DNA of 64,000 nt, from contig CM057000.1 in NCBI GenBank assembly GCA_029891345.1, forward strand, positions 138,244,663 to 138,308,662, written 5' to 3'. Below, piece by piece: positions 11,567-22,714 of this stretch; positions within the stretch are counted from its first letter, which is position 1; each line of letters begins with the position of its first letter. Source of the DNA: Dryococelus australis (lineage: Eukaryota > Arthropoda > Insecta > Phasmatodea > Phasmatidae). The translations under genes and the position numbers were made by a program. The notes under the pieces are model-generated. The model worked only from the letters and a program-made list of their open reading frames with translations, did not search any database and was not told where the DNA came from.

Positions 11567-12821
11567 CGCATTTCTGTTCCTATATAGATGATTGTAGTTT
11601 ATTTATTTTATACACGGCATGCTACGTCGATAGTGCACCCAATTGTACTTGAGTCGTTTTTTTTTCACCATGGACAGCCTTGTCCGCACAATGTTGGTGC
11701 CTTATATATAAAGTTATAGGACCGGCGCATCGTGTTAGGTGCCGCGACGCATTTGAAATTCAAATGCGACTTTTCAATTCTAAGAAGCTTGCTTGAGTTA
11801 TGGTTTGTTGGAGGGGGGGGGGGGATAGGAAGAAGACTGGAACGCTCTCTGGTTGAGACGACTTGGAATGAGATAGAAGCAGGAAGGGGAGATTTTTTTT
11901 TTTTTGGCGGGTCGAAAGGAGAGAAGGGAAGGACGAACATAAAAAAATACAGATGTTGGCGCAGAAGAATCTGCTTTAATAGAAGATTCTGAGAGAGGGA
12001 CGCTTGCGACGGCCAAGGGGGAGTTTCTACTCTGCAGTATCTAAGTCGCCAATCTTTTCCTCTCTGGAGAAACTATCCGGTGGAGAAATACGTTTCTGTA
12101 ATATTTTTGCAGTTGCCGAAACTTGTTATGACAGAAGTGTTCTTAGAATGTAGAAACAAAAATTTGCTGCATTTCAAAAACTTTCAACTTCAGTTAAAAT
12201 TACCCGATCATGAATACAACTGCAGTCACCACATAACTAATGAAACGGTGCTCCTATTACTTAAGTTATTTTACTATGAAAAATTTGAAAAACTGTCGAG
12301 CAGACACGGAGATTTAGTAGGCCCGTAAATCACGTTTGTTGATTTTACAATTTCTGGAAATTTATCCGAAAAATTTTAATTGAAGTAGCAAACACTACGT
12401 GTAAAGAAGAACCTGGTCTCGTTTTCTAAAATATGGATGACTTCAACTGTACGAGACATTTTATATTAAGGATTTAAAAACATTTCTTATCGACCACTCT
12501 TTAACATGTTTTTACTAAATTAATTAGGTTTGTTGTAAAATTTAAATAGAATAATTTTTATCTGTACTATTTTCGCCCCGTTTAACTGGCCAGTTACGTT
12601 TTTACTGTAATCAGTTATTATCTATTTTTAACTTCAGGAGTATTATCACTAAAAATATTGCTAATCAAAACAAGCTTGGCAAAATGTACTGTTGAAAATT
12701 TTCTGGACATTACATCATGAGATAGAACATATACTCTGCCGCACAACGCAAACCGCGCGCATTACGTTAAAACCACGTGACACCCACGAAACTATGTCAA
12801 TAGCAAGAGTACGAGCTGGTA
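11421..12821. other. Non-coding stretch with simple repeats
   Basis: Contains an (AT)n run at 11540-11566, a G-run near 11812-11824 and a T-run near 11897. No gene is recognised. Overlapping open frames at 11.7-12.0 kb on both strands follow the purine/pyrimidine skew and carry no domain. Confidence 0.4.
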
Positions 12822-13059
12822 TATGCTGTTCACAGTAAAGTGAGCACTTTGTAAACCCTAGTTACTTTTTTCTTCAAGCCATTTCCCATTCTTAAACCAC
12901 CTCTTAAAATAAATATTGTCAACTAAGTAATAAACACAATGTATATATTCCACCGCACTCGGAAGTTTACGTCTAAGGTTAAAATATAATGTGTTTGTTG
13001 ACTATTATTCCCAATGAGAGGGCATTCAGAAGTGCTCACTTTACGGTGAACAGCCTATA
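12822..13059 (+). mobile_element. MITE, short size class, copy A
   Basis: The left terminus reads TATGCTGTTCACAGTAAAGT and goes on into GAGCACTTT. The right terminus is its inverted counterpart, GTGCTCACTTTACGGTGAAC then AGCCTATA. The inverted repeats are about 35 bp around a core of roughly 170 bp with no open frame. TA at both edges fits TA target-site use (Tc1/mariner-like), which is inferred. The core is shared with the copies at 21573, 22476, 31827 and 54665. Confidence 0.85.
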
Positions 13060-13500
13060 GTTGAGAGGACCGGGGATCGTGCTCATGCGCGGAAGGATAC
13101 CCTGGCGACCAGGTCCACGTTATTGGTCAGTGTCGGGGCTTCTGAGTGCCGCGAAACATTTCCGACGCCTCGTGGAGACGAATCTGCTCTCCTAGCGCCC
13201 CATTACACGCGCTGCCGTTAACTCTGCAACAGCGGTGGCTCTGCCTGCATACGCGGGACCAGTTGAAACGCCAGTTGCCGCCGTGCCACGGTGTGCGGTA
13301 TTTGGAACATACCGTATAATTAATGTGGGCCTGTCTGCCTCGGAACAACATCAGGCGTCTGCTGTACTCCGTGCCAGACTGCGGTTCTGGTGTAGCGCTG
13401 TGCCAGAGGTAGCGACGTACTACTGAAAATGACCGGCTGGCATACCACAGATCCATAAGGAAGATAATTGTCCCGCTGCTCAGTTCTTGTGATCGTGTGC
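13060..13500. other. GC-richer island
   Basis: Clearly GC-richer than its flanks and not similar to other parts of the window. Open frames exist on both strands (for instance 13127-13456 minus) but none shows a recognisable domain. It may be an old element interior, a regulatory island or an unrecognised exon. Confidence 0.3.
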
Positions 13501-14365
13501 ATTACTCAGCTGTATCACTGTCTCTAAAAAGTTTCAGCACCATACGATGAATCCTTCTGTGTGCGCTCTTTTTAATGTCCCTGAGTGTAATTTCGTAGCT
13601 TTACGATACCTCCATTTTCTCTCCCCCACCCCCCTCGTATTTTCCCACTGATAGCCATGAGAATAAGCAGGAGCTGCAAAAAAATCATGGAAACCAGTGA
13701 CCAAAAGACGTACTTTCTCCCAGGCTGAAAAAAGATATACTAAAATATTAATTGACGCTATTTTTTTTATCAGTTTGCTTAAGTGAAACCAATGTTTACA
13801 CGCCAATCGATTGGAGCTCGATCAAACACGTTGAATGCGATAAGTTGCACTGATACGACTCCACCACATTCTCTCAGTATTATATCTCTTCGTTCCACGC
13901 TGGTCTGGATATTTACGTAATAATTCGTGTGATCGTCATAAACATTTTGTGATTAACTCTACCTTAAAGCTGTATTCTCGTAGCAGACTGGTCAGTGCAA
14001 GCAATACTGATGATTGTCGTTATTTCTATAACTAGTTTATTTTGCTTGTTATCACTTTGCCCAACCAAACGATCTTCGATCCGCATCTTTAAGTAGTAAT
14101 ACACAGAAACGCCAGTGCATATGTATATATGTTAGTCTCCTCCATCTAAGGGTACACTATGAAAACATACTCGTATATTTCCATCTTACTGGTGATTAAC
14201 AGCTGCCCTCATCAAGGAAAAAAGTAATGTTGTACCATAAATTCTAAAAATCACGTTTCTTTTACATAGGCATTTGCCTCTATTAATTTCTGTCTCTTCA
14301 AAGGGACGTGGGAAGTGGAAGTTTGCACTTGGATCTTCAGCATGTATCAGAAAATAGAGCCTACA
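13501..14365. other. Non-coding stretch
   Basis: No gene or repeat family recognised. Confidence 0.4.
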
Positions 14366-14560
14366 TCCCGTGGCACAGTCGGTTAGTGTGCCGCCGGTCT
14401 GGGGTGCGGAAGGTTCTGGGTTCGAATTCTAGGTGAGACTTGTGTGTTAGTGTAAGCTAGGTCATAAGTTAGTTTGTAATCCGACACCTGACGAGCCTCC
14501 AGGAATAGCATTGGAAGACTTTAACAAACCCTTTCCAGTTCCAAAAATAAATTAAAAAGT
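14366..14560 (+). mobile_element. tRNA-derived SINE, family 2, copy 1
   Basis: The head resembles a tRNA: an A-box-like TGGCACAGTCGGTTAGTGTG and a B-box GGTTCGAATTC about 35 bp later, the internal RNA polymerase III promoter arrangement. A body containing GTCATAAGTTAGTTTG and CCTTTCCAGTTCC follows, then an A-rich tail. A second copy at 23783-23970 shares head and body in the same order. Confidence 0.75.
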
Positions 14561-15210
14561 AGAGGGCGTATGCTAACAGAAATCAATTAAAAAAATCAAA
14601 ATGAAAAGAAAATTTATACAATCTTATTTCTTTGAACGAACAATCATACAGGAATAAGCTGCCTGAATTGTGTAACGTTAAAAATGAAATATCTATATAT
14701 AGTTTCAGAACGTATACTATGCGCCATATATCTGCGAACATGAATGACAATATAAAATAGCAATTGGCAATCAATCTCGTTAGGGGCGTATGAATAGAAA
14801 AGGATAATTGAAAAAAAAAAAAAAAAAAAGTACAAAATTATTTGCAATAGCTGATCGAAAATTATTGACTTGTCCATTCAGTTAGAAACTGCCAAAGAAA
14901 ATTGGTTTTCGAAGTTAAATACATATGTGTGTACATTACAGTTCCAACTTGTAACCTTAAAAACTATTGTGAGAAAATTTAGTTTTAAATATCAGAAATC
15001 TAAATTACAGTATATATTTTCATAAAAAATCAGTTATATGCCAGACATTTCTGTAACTACTCCCCTATATCCATGTGACAAAGAAATAATAACCTCAAAA
15101 TTTATGTGCATGGCTGAATATATTTCGATTCCAAAATAAATAACGGACTAATATTTCATTAAGTGATTGGTTTTCATTGGTGTCAAAAGAGCAATAATCG
15201 ACCATAACTT
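14561..15210. other. AT-rich non-coding stretch
   Basis: Contains a poly-A run at 14810-14829. No gene or repeat family recognised. Confidence 0.45.
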
Positions 15211-15599
15211 CGTAGTAGTATAAAAAAGGGGGATTCTACCGCACCAGGCGTCAGGTGGTAGAGCCGTGGACCTAATTAGTATAATTACAGGCGTCAGGCT
15301 GTGGAGCCAGAACCGTAGAATTTACCTTTCCCCCCCCCCCCCTTTTTCCGTCCAAAATGGTCGATTTCACGTACAAAAACGTCGTTCTTTCCACTCTTCC
15401 CCTCAAAATCTCCAGAATTTCCATCCCGCCTACGGGGGACATTTTAGAAGCCAGTGCCGGCCGCCATTTTGTGCCCAAATTATCATAATCCAGCAGTTGA
15501 TCCCTCAGGGTGGCAAATTACTCATTTTGGGAGGGTCCCCGCCGCTTTATTGGATCACGAGCACCACTGACCAACAATATGTTGGCCGCATGTCGACCA

Positions 15600-15860
15600 T
15601 ATATAGCATAGTTAGCTGTAATTCCCGAACTGTTAAAGGTATAGTTGCCAAATTCATAACATAGACATCAACCACGGCGAGAAGATGGGTCGCAGGGACA
15701 AGAATGCCCTATGCCAAATTATAAGCGTAGTTGACTGTAATTTCCGAACCGTTTGAGATATCGTTGCCAAATTCTAACATAGATATCAATCACGACTATG
15801 ACAGATTGCTGTAAGTTACGAAGCGTTTGAGATACAACTATCAAAATCATAATACATGTA
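15600..15860 (-). repeat. 119-bp minisatellite in the left foldback arm
   Basis: CTGTA followed by ATT(C/T)CCGAAC recurs at 15616 and 15735, a 119-bp spacing, with a third partial unit at about 15809. The units are the reverse complement of those in the right arm, so the array is part of the inverted arms and not an independent insertion. Confidence 0.75.
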
Positions 15861-16455
15861 TAACTCCCCGATGACGAGAAGGGACATGCAGACATATGTC
15901 GGCCTGCATGTCTCCCCGTTCTTACTCGTCTCTGTCTCTCCTCTACCCACAGTGCCACTGCCTGGCCATACACACTTCCTCGCGCGCTCGCTCCCTTGGC
16001 ACCTGTCGACCAGGGCTCCTTGCTTTTGATGATACAGCAGGTAGCCATTTTTGTTTATAGCTATTTTTCCTTCCGTGCACTCTAGCGGACGGCTGGGGAA
16101 AGCAAGCACTGCCTTTAGGGGCCTGGGTTTGAGACTTGTCACTATAAGTGAACACAACATCGCAGTTATCATAGTGAAATGGCTGGGCTGCTGGAAGGAA
16201 CTGTCTAAGTGCAGACATTAAAGGTACGGGAAGGGCCGACTGCTTGTAATTGCAAAGGTGTGGTACATACATTGAACGTTCGGGCAGAGCCAGCAAAGTA
16301 TGGTTGTCTGTTACTGTAGAAACTGTAATTGCAATGGTTCGGTACATGGGTACAGGTTGGAGACGGAGTATGACTGTCATGGCCGCTACATGTTTGCCTT
16401 CATGTGCAGTGGGACCGACAATGAATTATTGTCTGCAGGCGTCTCAGAATGCACG

Positions 16456-16535
16456 TTCAACGGGATTCGACCCCACACTCCCTTTTACTGGAACTAGAGC
16501 TGATATAAGACTTCTTAGGCCGCTCGACTAACAAG
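16456..16535 (-). other. tRNA-like sequence with a long variable arm (class II type)
   Basis: On the minus strand GTTAGTCGAGCGGCCTAAG resembles the A-box and D-arm of serine/leucine tRNAs. About 50 bp later GGGGTCGAATCCC fits a B-box. The acceptor stems do not pair convincingly, so this is probably a tRNA-derived pseudogene or SINE head, not a working tRNA. It lies in the centre of the foldback element. Confidence 0.45.
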
Positions 16536-17954
16536 TCTATTTGCATCAGTGATGGAATTGCATGGCTTTTGTCGAATACCATATGATGTATGGTCTTGTC
16601 TAGCCATCTCTTGAGCAATACACAAGCGTGTGCGTGTGTGTATTTGTGTGTGAGTTTATGTGGGTGTGTGTGTGATGGGCTTGGTATGCAAATGTACGTC
16701 GGGGTCTGACTTTCTGTAATTACTATTACCGTTGTAGACAACATGTCAGCTTTTACGTCGACTTGTTTTACCACTCTCTACGAGAACCGATCCTGCGATA
16801 CCTAGAGGTTGGATAGGGGCACAAACATTATTTCATTTTAATAGTATACCAGTAAGTGCGTTGATAAGGGGAGGTGGTGATGGAGATGTAGTACTTGATT
16901 GGTATCTACCGTGCACGGAAAGGCGGGACCAGTCATTGTGGTATCTGCTCCAGCAAGGTCAGGTCGACGACGAGATGTGCTCGCGGCCTACGAGTAATCA
17001 CTGCTACCCCAGGTAAGGTAGGGGATAGTTTGTTTCGTAATAACAACAATAAGCTTATCGTTATTACATGTGTTGATATAGTATGCAGGGGGACTCCGCT
17101 GTCTAGCGATGACTCTCTGTATTAATTGCAAGTGACATCGAATCAAATACATTGAAGTCTCGGTACGCGACACACGAGTGCAAGGTCGGTACTCCCTAGT
17201 GGAGTGGTACTAACCGTCTGTCTGGAAGTAGGTACTCACATTGCAGGTTTGGTTAGGGGTGGGGGGAGGGCCATCTGGAAGAAAGTACGTGCATTGAAGG
17301 CTCGAGTATGGCTGTAATTATTACCTGCTTCGGTACACGAGTGCAGGTCGGAGATAAGAAAATGTACTTACTAAATTCCTATATATAACAACCCCATTTG
17401 TGGCCTACGCGTATTCACTGATACACTAGTTAGGGTAGGGGATAATTCGTTTCGAAATAGGAAGCATATCGTACTAGCATGTGTTGTATCAGTGGGGAGA
17501 CGACTAGTGCGTGCAGGCGGGCATGTATGTGCTTGTGTGCGCGTGTGTGTCTACCATTATAAATAAATTAAATTTATGATGCTTTCTTTTGAGCTGGTGG
17601 ACATATTGTCTCCTTACCAATATGGTTTGGCTATGAATTTGCAAACTAAATGGTTGGGACGACCAGAACTTCCTGCTCTGTCAATTCGGTCCACCATCTT
17701 GGAAGACACACTGTCTAGCAAAATAGTGGCTGGTGACAAGTGCGCCGATGGCATCTAGTTGCACGTATGTAGGGCGTTGTAGAATCGAGGGGCGGAGGGG
17801 TGGGGGGCTTGGCGGCTGGTGGTATACCGACGACGACTGTCATTTTTTGTACAATGATGGTCACCGGTGGTGGTGGGTGCCCATGATGGTGGCCAGTAGG
17901 CTGACGAGTAATAAATGCTGCAAGGTTGACCCCCCACACTTACAAGTGAAGCCT

Positions 17955-18495
17955 ATGTTATACGGTTCGTAAATTAGAGCCACATATGCTTCTAAGTTGA
18001 CATAGGGCAGGCTTGACCCTGCGCCCCTTCTCCTAGTCGTGGTTTATGTCTATGTTATGAATTTGGCAACCATAACACGAACAGTTTGGAAATTACAGCC
18101 ACCTATGCTTATATGTTGCCATAGGGCATACGTGTCCCTGCGCCCCCTCTCCTCGTCATGGTTGATGTCTATGTTATAAATTTGCTTAATATAACTTAAA
18201 TGGTTCAGAAATTACATCCAACTATGCTTATACACTGACATAGGGCATACTTGTCCCTGCGACCCCTCTCCTAATCATGGCGGATGTCTATGATATGAAT
18301 TTGACAACTATAACTCAAACATTTCATAGATTACAGCCAACTATGCTTATAAGTTAACTTGGTATATATTTGTCCCCCGAACCCTTCTCCTAGTCGTGGT
18401 TGATGACTACGTTATGAATTTGACAACTATAACTTAAACGGATCGGAAATTATATCCAACTATCGGAAATTATAGCCAACTATGCTTATAAGTGT
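17955..18495 (+). repeat. 119-bp minisatellite in the right foldback arm
   Basis: CATAGGGC recurs at 18001, 18120 and 18239, exactly 119 bp apart. Further diverged units continue to about 18490, roughly four and a half units in all. Each unit includes AATTACAGCCAACTATGCTT, CCTGCG and CTCCTAGTCGTGGTT variants. A short internal duplication of GGAAATTATA occurs near 18445-18475. The arm resumes at about 18700 after a ~210-bp segment (18490-18700) with no left-arm counterpart. Confidence 0.85.
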
Positions 18496-19170
18496 TATGC
18501 ACACATACACATAGACTTCAGCATGAGGAAGTGTTACACGAGATCCGATCGTTCGCGACGCCTTGATGCCCCACCACTGCCGCCGGCGAGGTGCTGGCCA
18601 CCAAGATGGTCGACATTCTCAGCTGGTCGTCAATTTTCCTCGGTAAAGATACGTCGTCGATACCAAGATGGCCATTGGCATAGGTCATATTTTTTTTGGT
18701 CCCCCAGCTGTTCTTGTCGTGGTTGACGTATATGTAATGAATTTGGCAATTATATTTTTTACGGTTCGTGAATTACAGCCAACTATTCTTACATGGTCGA
18801 CATGCGGCCGCCATATTGTTGGTCAGTGGTGATCATTATCCAATATTCCTGCTGGAACCCTTATGGGGACCCTTCCAAAATATGAATAATTTGCCACCCT
18901 GAGGGATCACCTACTGGATTATACTAATTAGTGCACAAAATGCCAAGCTGTCCGCCGATATTGGGAGGGAAAACATTTGGGAAATTTTGAGGGAAAAAGT
19001 GAAAAAAGAACGACGTTTTTGTACGCGAAATCGATCATTTTGGACGGGAAAAAGGGAAATTCGACGGTTCTGGCTCCACAGCCTGATATCTGTAAGTATG
19101 CTAATTAGATCCACGGCTCCACCGCCTGACACCTGGTGCGGCAGAATCCCCATTTTTATACTACTCTTCG

Positions 19171-20637
19171 TTTTAGTGCTCTAGTTATGTGTAACTACTA
19201 GCAGGCAATAACAGATCACTAAAATCAAGGAGCATGGAAGGAGAAAGAGTTAGTACTGCCAACTTCGATTCTTATTTCCTTGCCGGATTTTGGGCCGTAA
19301 ACGATCATTTGTTGTACTAGTGTGATAATAAATATACCGATATAATGTAAACAGTAAGAAACAACTGTAATGTTAGTCAAACAAATGTAAACAATTAACT
19401 ATGAAACCAGGTGATTATAAGAGTATTTTCTGGCGCCAGTAAAATTTTTCGCTCTTAGTTTAAGGTTAAACTTTTCGTAACGAAGTTCTCAAATCATACA
19501 CTCGTTTTTTTCGTGCACACAAATGTGTATACAATTCACGTATTCAAAATGTAGTCGTTGTGTTCTATACATACATACTTAAATACCATTAACAAGTCTT
19601 CTTTAACGACTTTGAAAACCACGAAATGAAATATATGCTGGTAATGGTGAAGAAAGTGCAAAGAACAGTAATGCCACCATAACATACTAAACTACGTCAC
19701 CATGTTTCATAAACTGACAATAGCTTACGAAAACATGCTATAGATAAACTTGTATAAGTGAAGCAAGTGGGTCTATTATTTAAATAAAAATTAATATAAT
19801 GTATTTATAAATAAATTTGGTCTGTACGAAACTCCAATGTTGGTGTACACACATTCGTTAATGTCCAATAAGAACTCGGTGGGCCCTATATAAAAGTCAC
19901 CCTTCCGGTCGTAAAATACTGCAGTTACGTAATAGGTGTCACTGGTAAGCCAGCTCCAGAACTGTGTGTAAGGAAGTGTAGTTGAGATGGTTAACGATTC
20001 AGTTCACGAAAAAAAAGCTCTATCATTTCAAATTCGACTGTCACAATTAAGGAAACTCAACTGAAACTACATAAGAACAAGCTTGGCTTCACTAACGTCA
20101 TTTTCAAGTCGAAATTATACTAATTATTAATTCAACGCGACCATATGTAAATCCGTTGTCACGTAAAAAAAGTACTACGGGAAAATTTGCGCAGAGGACG
20201 AAAAGCTATTTCCCATGCACGTGAAGAAAATACTGAAAAATAATTAACAAGTGAATTAATGGTTTCACTTTAATATTAACAAGTAAAGCTTAATTTGTGC
20301 AGAGGTGACAGATTTTCACTCTAATCCCTGAATAGTTGGCTATGAGGATCTCACGTGACATGGGTCAAGTGGTCACAATAGCCATTGTGCTATTTTATGC
20401 TTTATATGATCAGAAGGACTCTAATTCCGCATAGTTTAGTACTACCACTAATAGCGCGCTTGTTATTGAATTACAGTAATTCTCAGTGTCACTTTCATTC
20501 CGTTGTGCTATTCCCCAGCCTCGTATACACCGTCTTTAAAAAAATTATATTCTCAGCACTGTTACATACTTCGCTCTACGTCCAATGACTGTGCTGTGGC
20601 ACCACACAGTACTTTGTCGATCGTTTAGAGCGAAGCA
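19171..20637. other. AT-rich non-coding stretch
   Basis: No gene or repeat family recognised between the foldback element and the transposase relic. Confidence 0.45.
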
Positions 20638-20943
20638 ATGGAACACTACACGTGGGATCAACTGACTCTGACTTCGTTTATGGTGCATGAAGCGGTAATT
20701 AAAGAAATCAATGGAGAGATATCATGGAGTGTGAGTGCTAAACAAGTGTACGTTTGTTGCGATTGGTTGCCGTTTGCGCGAACCCTGTTCATCGCAAGCA
20801 AGTTCGTCGAAATAGATTATCCCGGTCATGGGCCATTACTATCCATTATACTGCTCAGTATCAAGTCAGAAGTGCTCGTTTTTAGGCCCGCAGACCCGAC
20901 GTTTGCCATCAACAGTCAGTGCGTACATCCGAGTTTTGGGAGG

Positions 20944-21414
20944 TTTTGGAACAATCCATCAATGAGCTCACGACGTGTTGCAAAGCAATTTTCTGTTGGC
21001 CATATAGATGTTTGGCGGCCGTAGCAAATAAGAGCTGCATTCATTTCAGCCGCAAGGGATGCACTCATTTCAACCGAACTACTCTCCTAGTTCGTTGAGC
21101 TTTTGGAACAATCCATCAATGAGCTCACGACGTGTTGCAAAGCAATTTTCTGTTGGCCATATAGATGTTTGGTGGCCGTAGCAAATAAGAGCTGCATTCA
21201 TTTCAGCCGCAAGTGATTCACTCATTTCAACCGAACTACTCTCCTCGTTGGTTGAGCTTTTGGAACAATCCATCAATGAGCTCACGACGTGTTGCAAAGC
21301 AATTTTCTGTTGGTCATATAGATGTTTGGTGGCCGTAGCAAATAAAAGCTGCATTCATTTCAGCCGCAAGGGATGCACTCATTTCAACCGAACTACTCTC
21401 CTAGTTGGTTGAGC
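20944..21414 (+). repeat. 157-bp tandem triplication inside the transposase relic
   Basis: Three nearly identical head-to-tail units start at 20944, 21101 and 21258, each opening TTTTGGAACAATCCATCAAT. The unit includes the codons for SSRRVAKQFSVGH. Because 157 is not a multiple of three, each added unit shifts the frame and destroys the gene. The high similarity between units points to a fairly recent event, later than much of the decay around it. Confidence 0.92.
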
Positions 21415-21572
21415 TTTTTCAATGATACTTGCGGAGATATGCTTGTGGAACCTGGTTTTGGACAATTGTGTTGTTCGCCGACGAAGAATCGTTTACCGGA
21501 GATGCAATAGCAGATTTGCACAACCAACACCTGTGGGAAGCTGAAATACATCTCTCCTGCTGTATCCATTCT

Positions 21573-21810
21573 TATAGGCTGTTCACAGTAAAGTGAACAC
21601 TTTTCAGGCTCTAGTTACTTTCTACTTTCGGCCATTTTATATCCTATAACCATATTTTAAAATAAATATTGCGGTGTAAGTAATAATCACAGTTTGTATA
21701 TTCTACCGCACTCGGAAGGTAACATCTAAGGCTAAAATAAAATATATTTATTGACCAATTTTCCAAATCAGAGGGCCATCAGAAGTGCTCACTTTATCGT
21801 TAATAGCCTA
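21573..21810 (+). mobile_element. MITE, short size class, copy B, inside the transposase relic
   Basis: The left end TATAGGCTGTTCACAGTAAA and right end CTCACTTTATCGTTAATAGC (then CTA) are inverted. The core matches copy A (CACTCGGAAGGTAACATCTAAGG near 21710). The transposase reading resumes directly on the far side, so this is an insertion into that gene. Confidence 0.85.
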
Positions 21811-21974
21811 GACAAACAAACATTTGCTGTCAACATGTGGGCAGATATTGTTGGGGATAATTTGATTGGGCCATACATGCTGATATTACGTCTCAACTCA
21901 AACCTGTTCCGTCCTGCGATTCCTAGAGAACACATTGCCTGAGCTCCTCGAAGACGTTCCTCTTGATTTTCAAA

Positions 21975-22237
21975 AGGGCCCAGGTGGTGTAGTGGGTAGA
22001 ATAATCGCCTCCCACCTAGGCGAACCAGGTTCGATCCCTGGCGGGGTCACTCCTGGATTTTCGCATGTGGGAATCGCGCCGGACGATGCTGCTGGTCGGC
22101 GGGTTCTCTAGGGTATCTCTCGTTCCCCCCGCTCCTTCATTCCGGCACTGCTCCTTACTCACCTCGCTTCACCCTCGTCATCTCTCAGGACCTCGATGTT
22201 AACCCAAATATTTTGACTCACTCACTCACTCACTCAT
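21975..22237 (+). mobile_element. tRNA-derived SINE, family 1, full-length copy, inside the transposase relic
   Basis: The tRNA-like head has an A-box-like GGTGGTGTAGTGGGTAGA and B-box GGTTCGATCCC. A conserved core follows (ATTTTCGCATGTGGGAATCG, GCCGGACGATGCTGCTGGTC, GGCGGGTTCTC), then GACCTCGATGTTAACCC and an (ACTC)n tail. It separates two contiguous parts of the transposase reading (VPLDFQK and EYDGAT) with little or no loss, so it inserted after the gene did. Other copies: 38142, 47625 (minus) and 55444. Confidence 0.88.
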
Positions 22238-22475
22238 TCTTAATATCCGACGTCAGTTGTAGTTTGAATATGACGGTGCAACTCTTCAGTTCTCTCGTGA
22301 CGTGCGAGAGCATTTGAACCACAGATTCTGTGATTGGCCCCGGTGGATCCATTTCATACCTGCTCGTCCTACCTACGTCACCCCATTTGACTATTTTGTG
22401 TAGGGCCCTTGAAGAGCCTGGAAATGAGTCAGTAATGGAATCAGAGGAGAAGTTCATCGTTCGGGTACTTGCAGC

Positions 22476-22714
22476 TATAGACCGTTCACGGTAAAGTGAG
22501 CACTTTTTGAAGCTGTTTCATAGGACATAACAACAAATAAATGCATTTCATTGTGGCCTGGGAGTTTTGGTTTTCGGTATGGTGAATGTATACACTGTGT
22601 TTGTTACTCACATTGAAGGGTTTACATTAAAAAGTGGTGGAAGGATATAAATTGGTTTGAAGAAAAAAGTAACTAGGGCTTCAAAAGTGCTCACTTTACC
22701 GTGATCGGCCTTTA
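22476..22714 (-). mobile_element. MITE, short size class, copy C, inside the transposase relic
   Basis: The left end TATAGACCGTTCACGGTAAA and right end CTCACTTTACCGTGATCGGC are inverted. The core is in the opposite orientation to copy A: GTAACTAGGGCTTCAAAAGT lies at the right end. It splits the 3' part of the transposase relic. Its core is more diverged than copy B's. Confidence 0.82.

Larger units (their letters stand above)
15211..19170. mobile_element. ~4-kb foldback-like element with long inverted arms
   Basis: The two ends are long inverted repeats. The left arm (15211 to about 15860) matches the reverse complement of the right arm (about 17955-19170) through a series of landmarks in the same order: GTATAAAAA, GGGGATTCT, CCGCACCAGG, GTGGAGCCAGAACCGT, CCGTCCAAAATG, ACAAAAACGTCGTTCTTT, TGATCCCTCAGGGTGGCAAA and ACCACTGACCAACAATATG. 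Both arms then enter the same 119-bp minisatellite. Long arms with subterminal tandem repeats are the layout of foldback-type DNA transposons. The ~2.1-kb centre (15861-17954) has no transposase frame I can recognise. It holds a tRNA-like sequence and partial internal duplications (near 16985-17080 and 17400-17500). Boundaries are approximate because the palindrome runs into a short AT-rich flank. Confidence 0.8.

Noticed and set aside
13127..13456. GC-rich 109-codon minus frame as an exon
   Set aside because: GC-rich DNA has few stops, so open frames occur on both strands by composition, and no domain is recognisable.
16456..16535. Functional serine/leucine tRNA gene
   Set aside because: The A- and B-boxes are present but the acceptor and anticodon stems do not pair convincingly.
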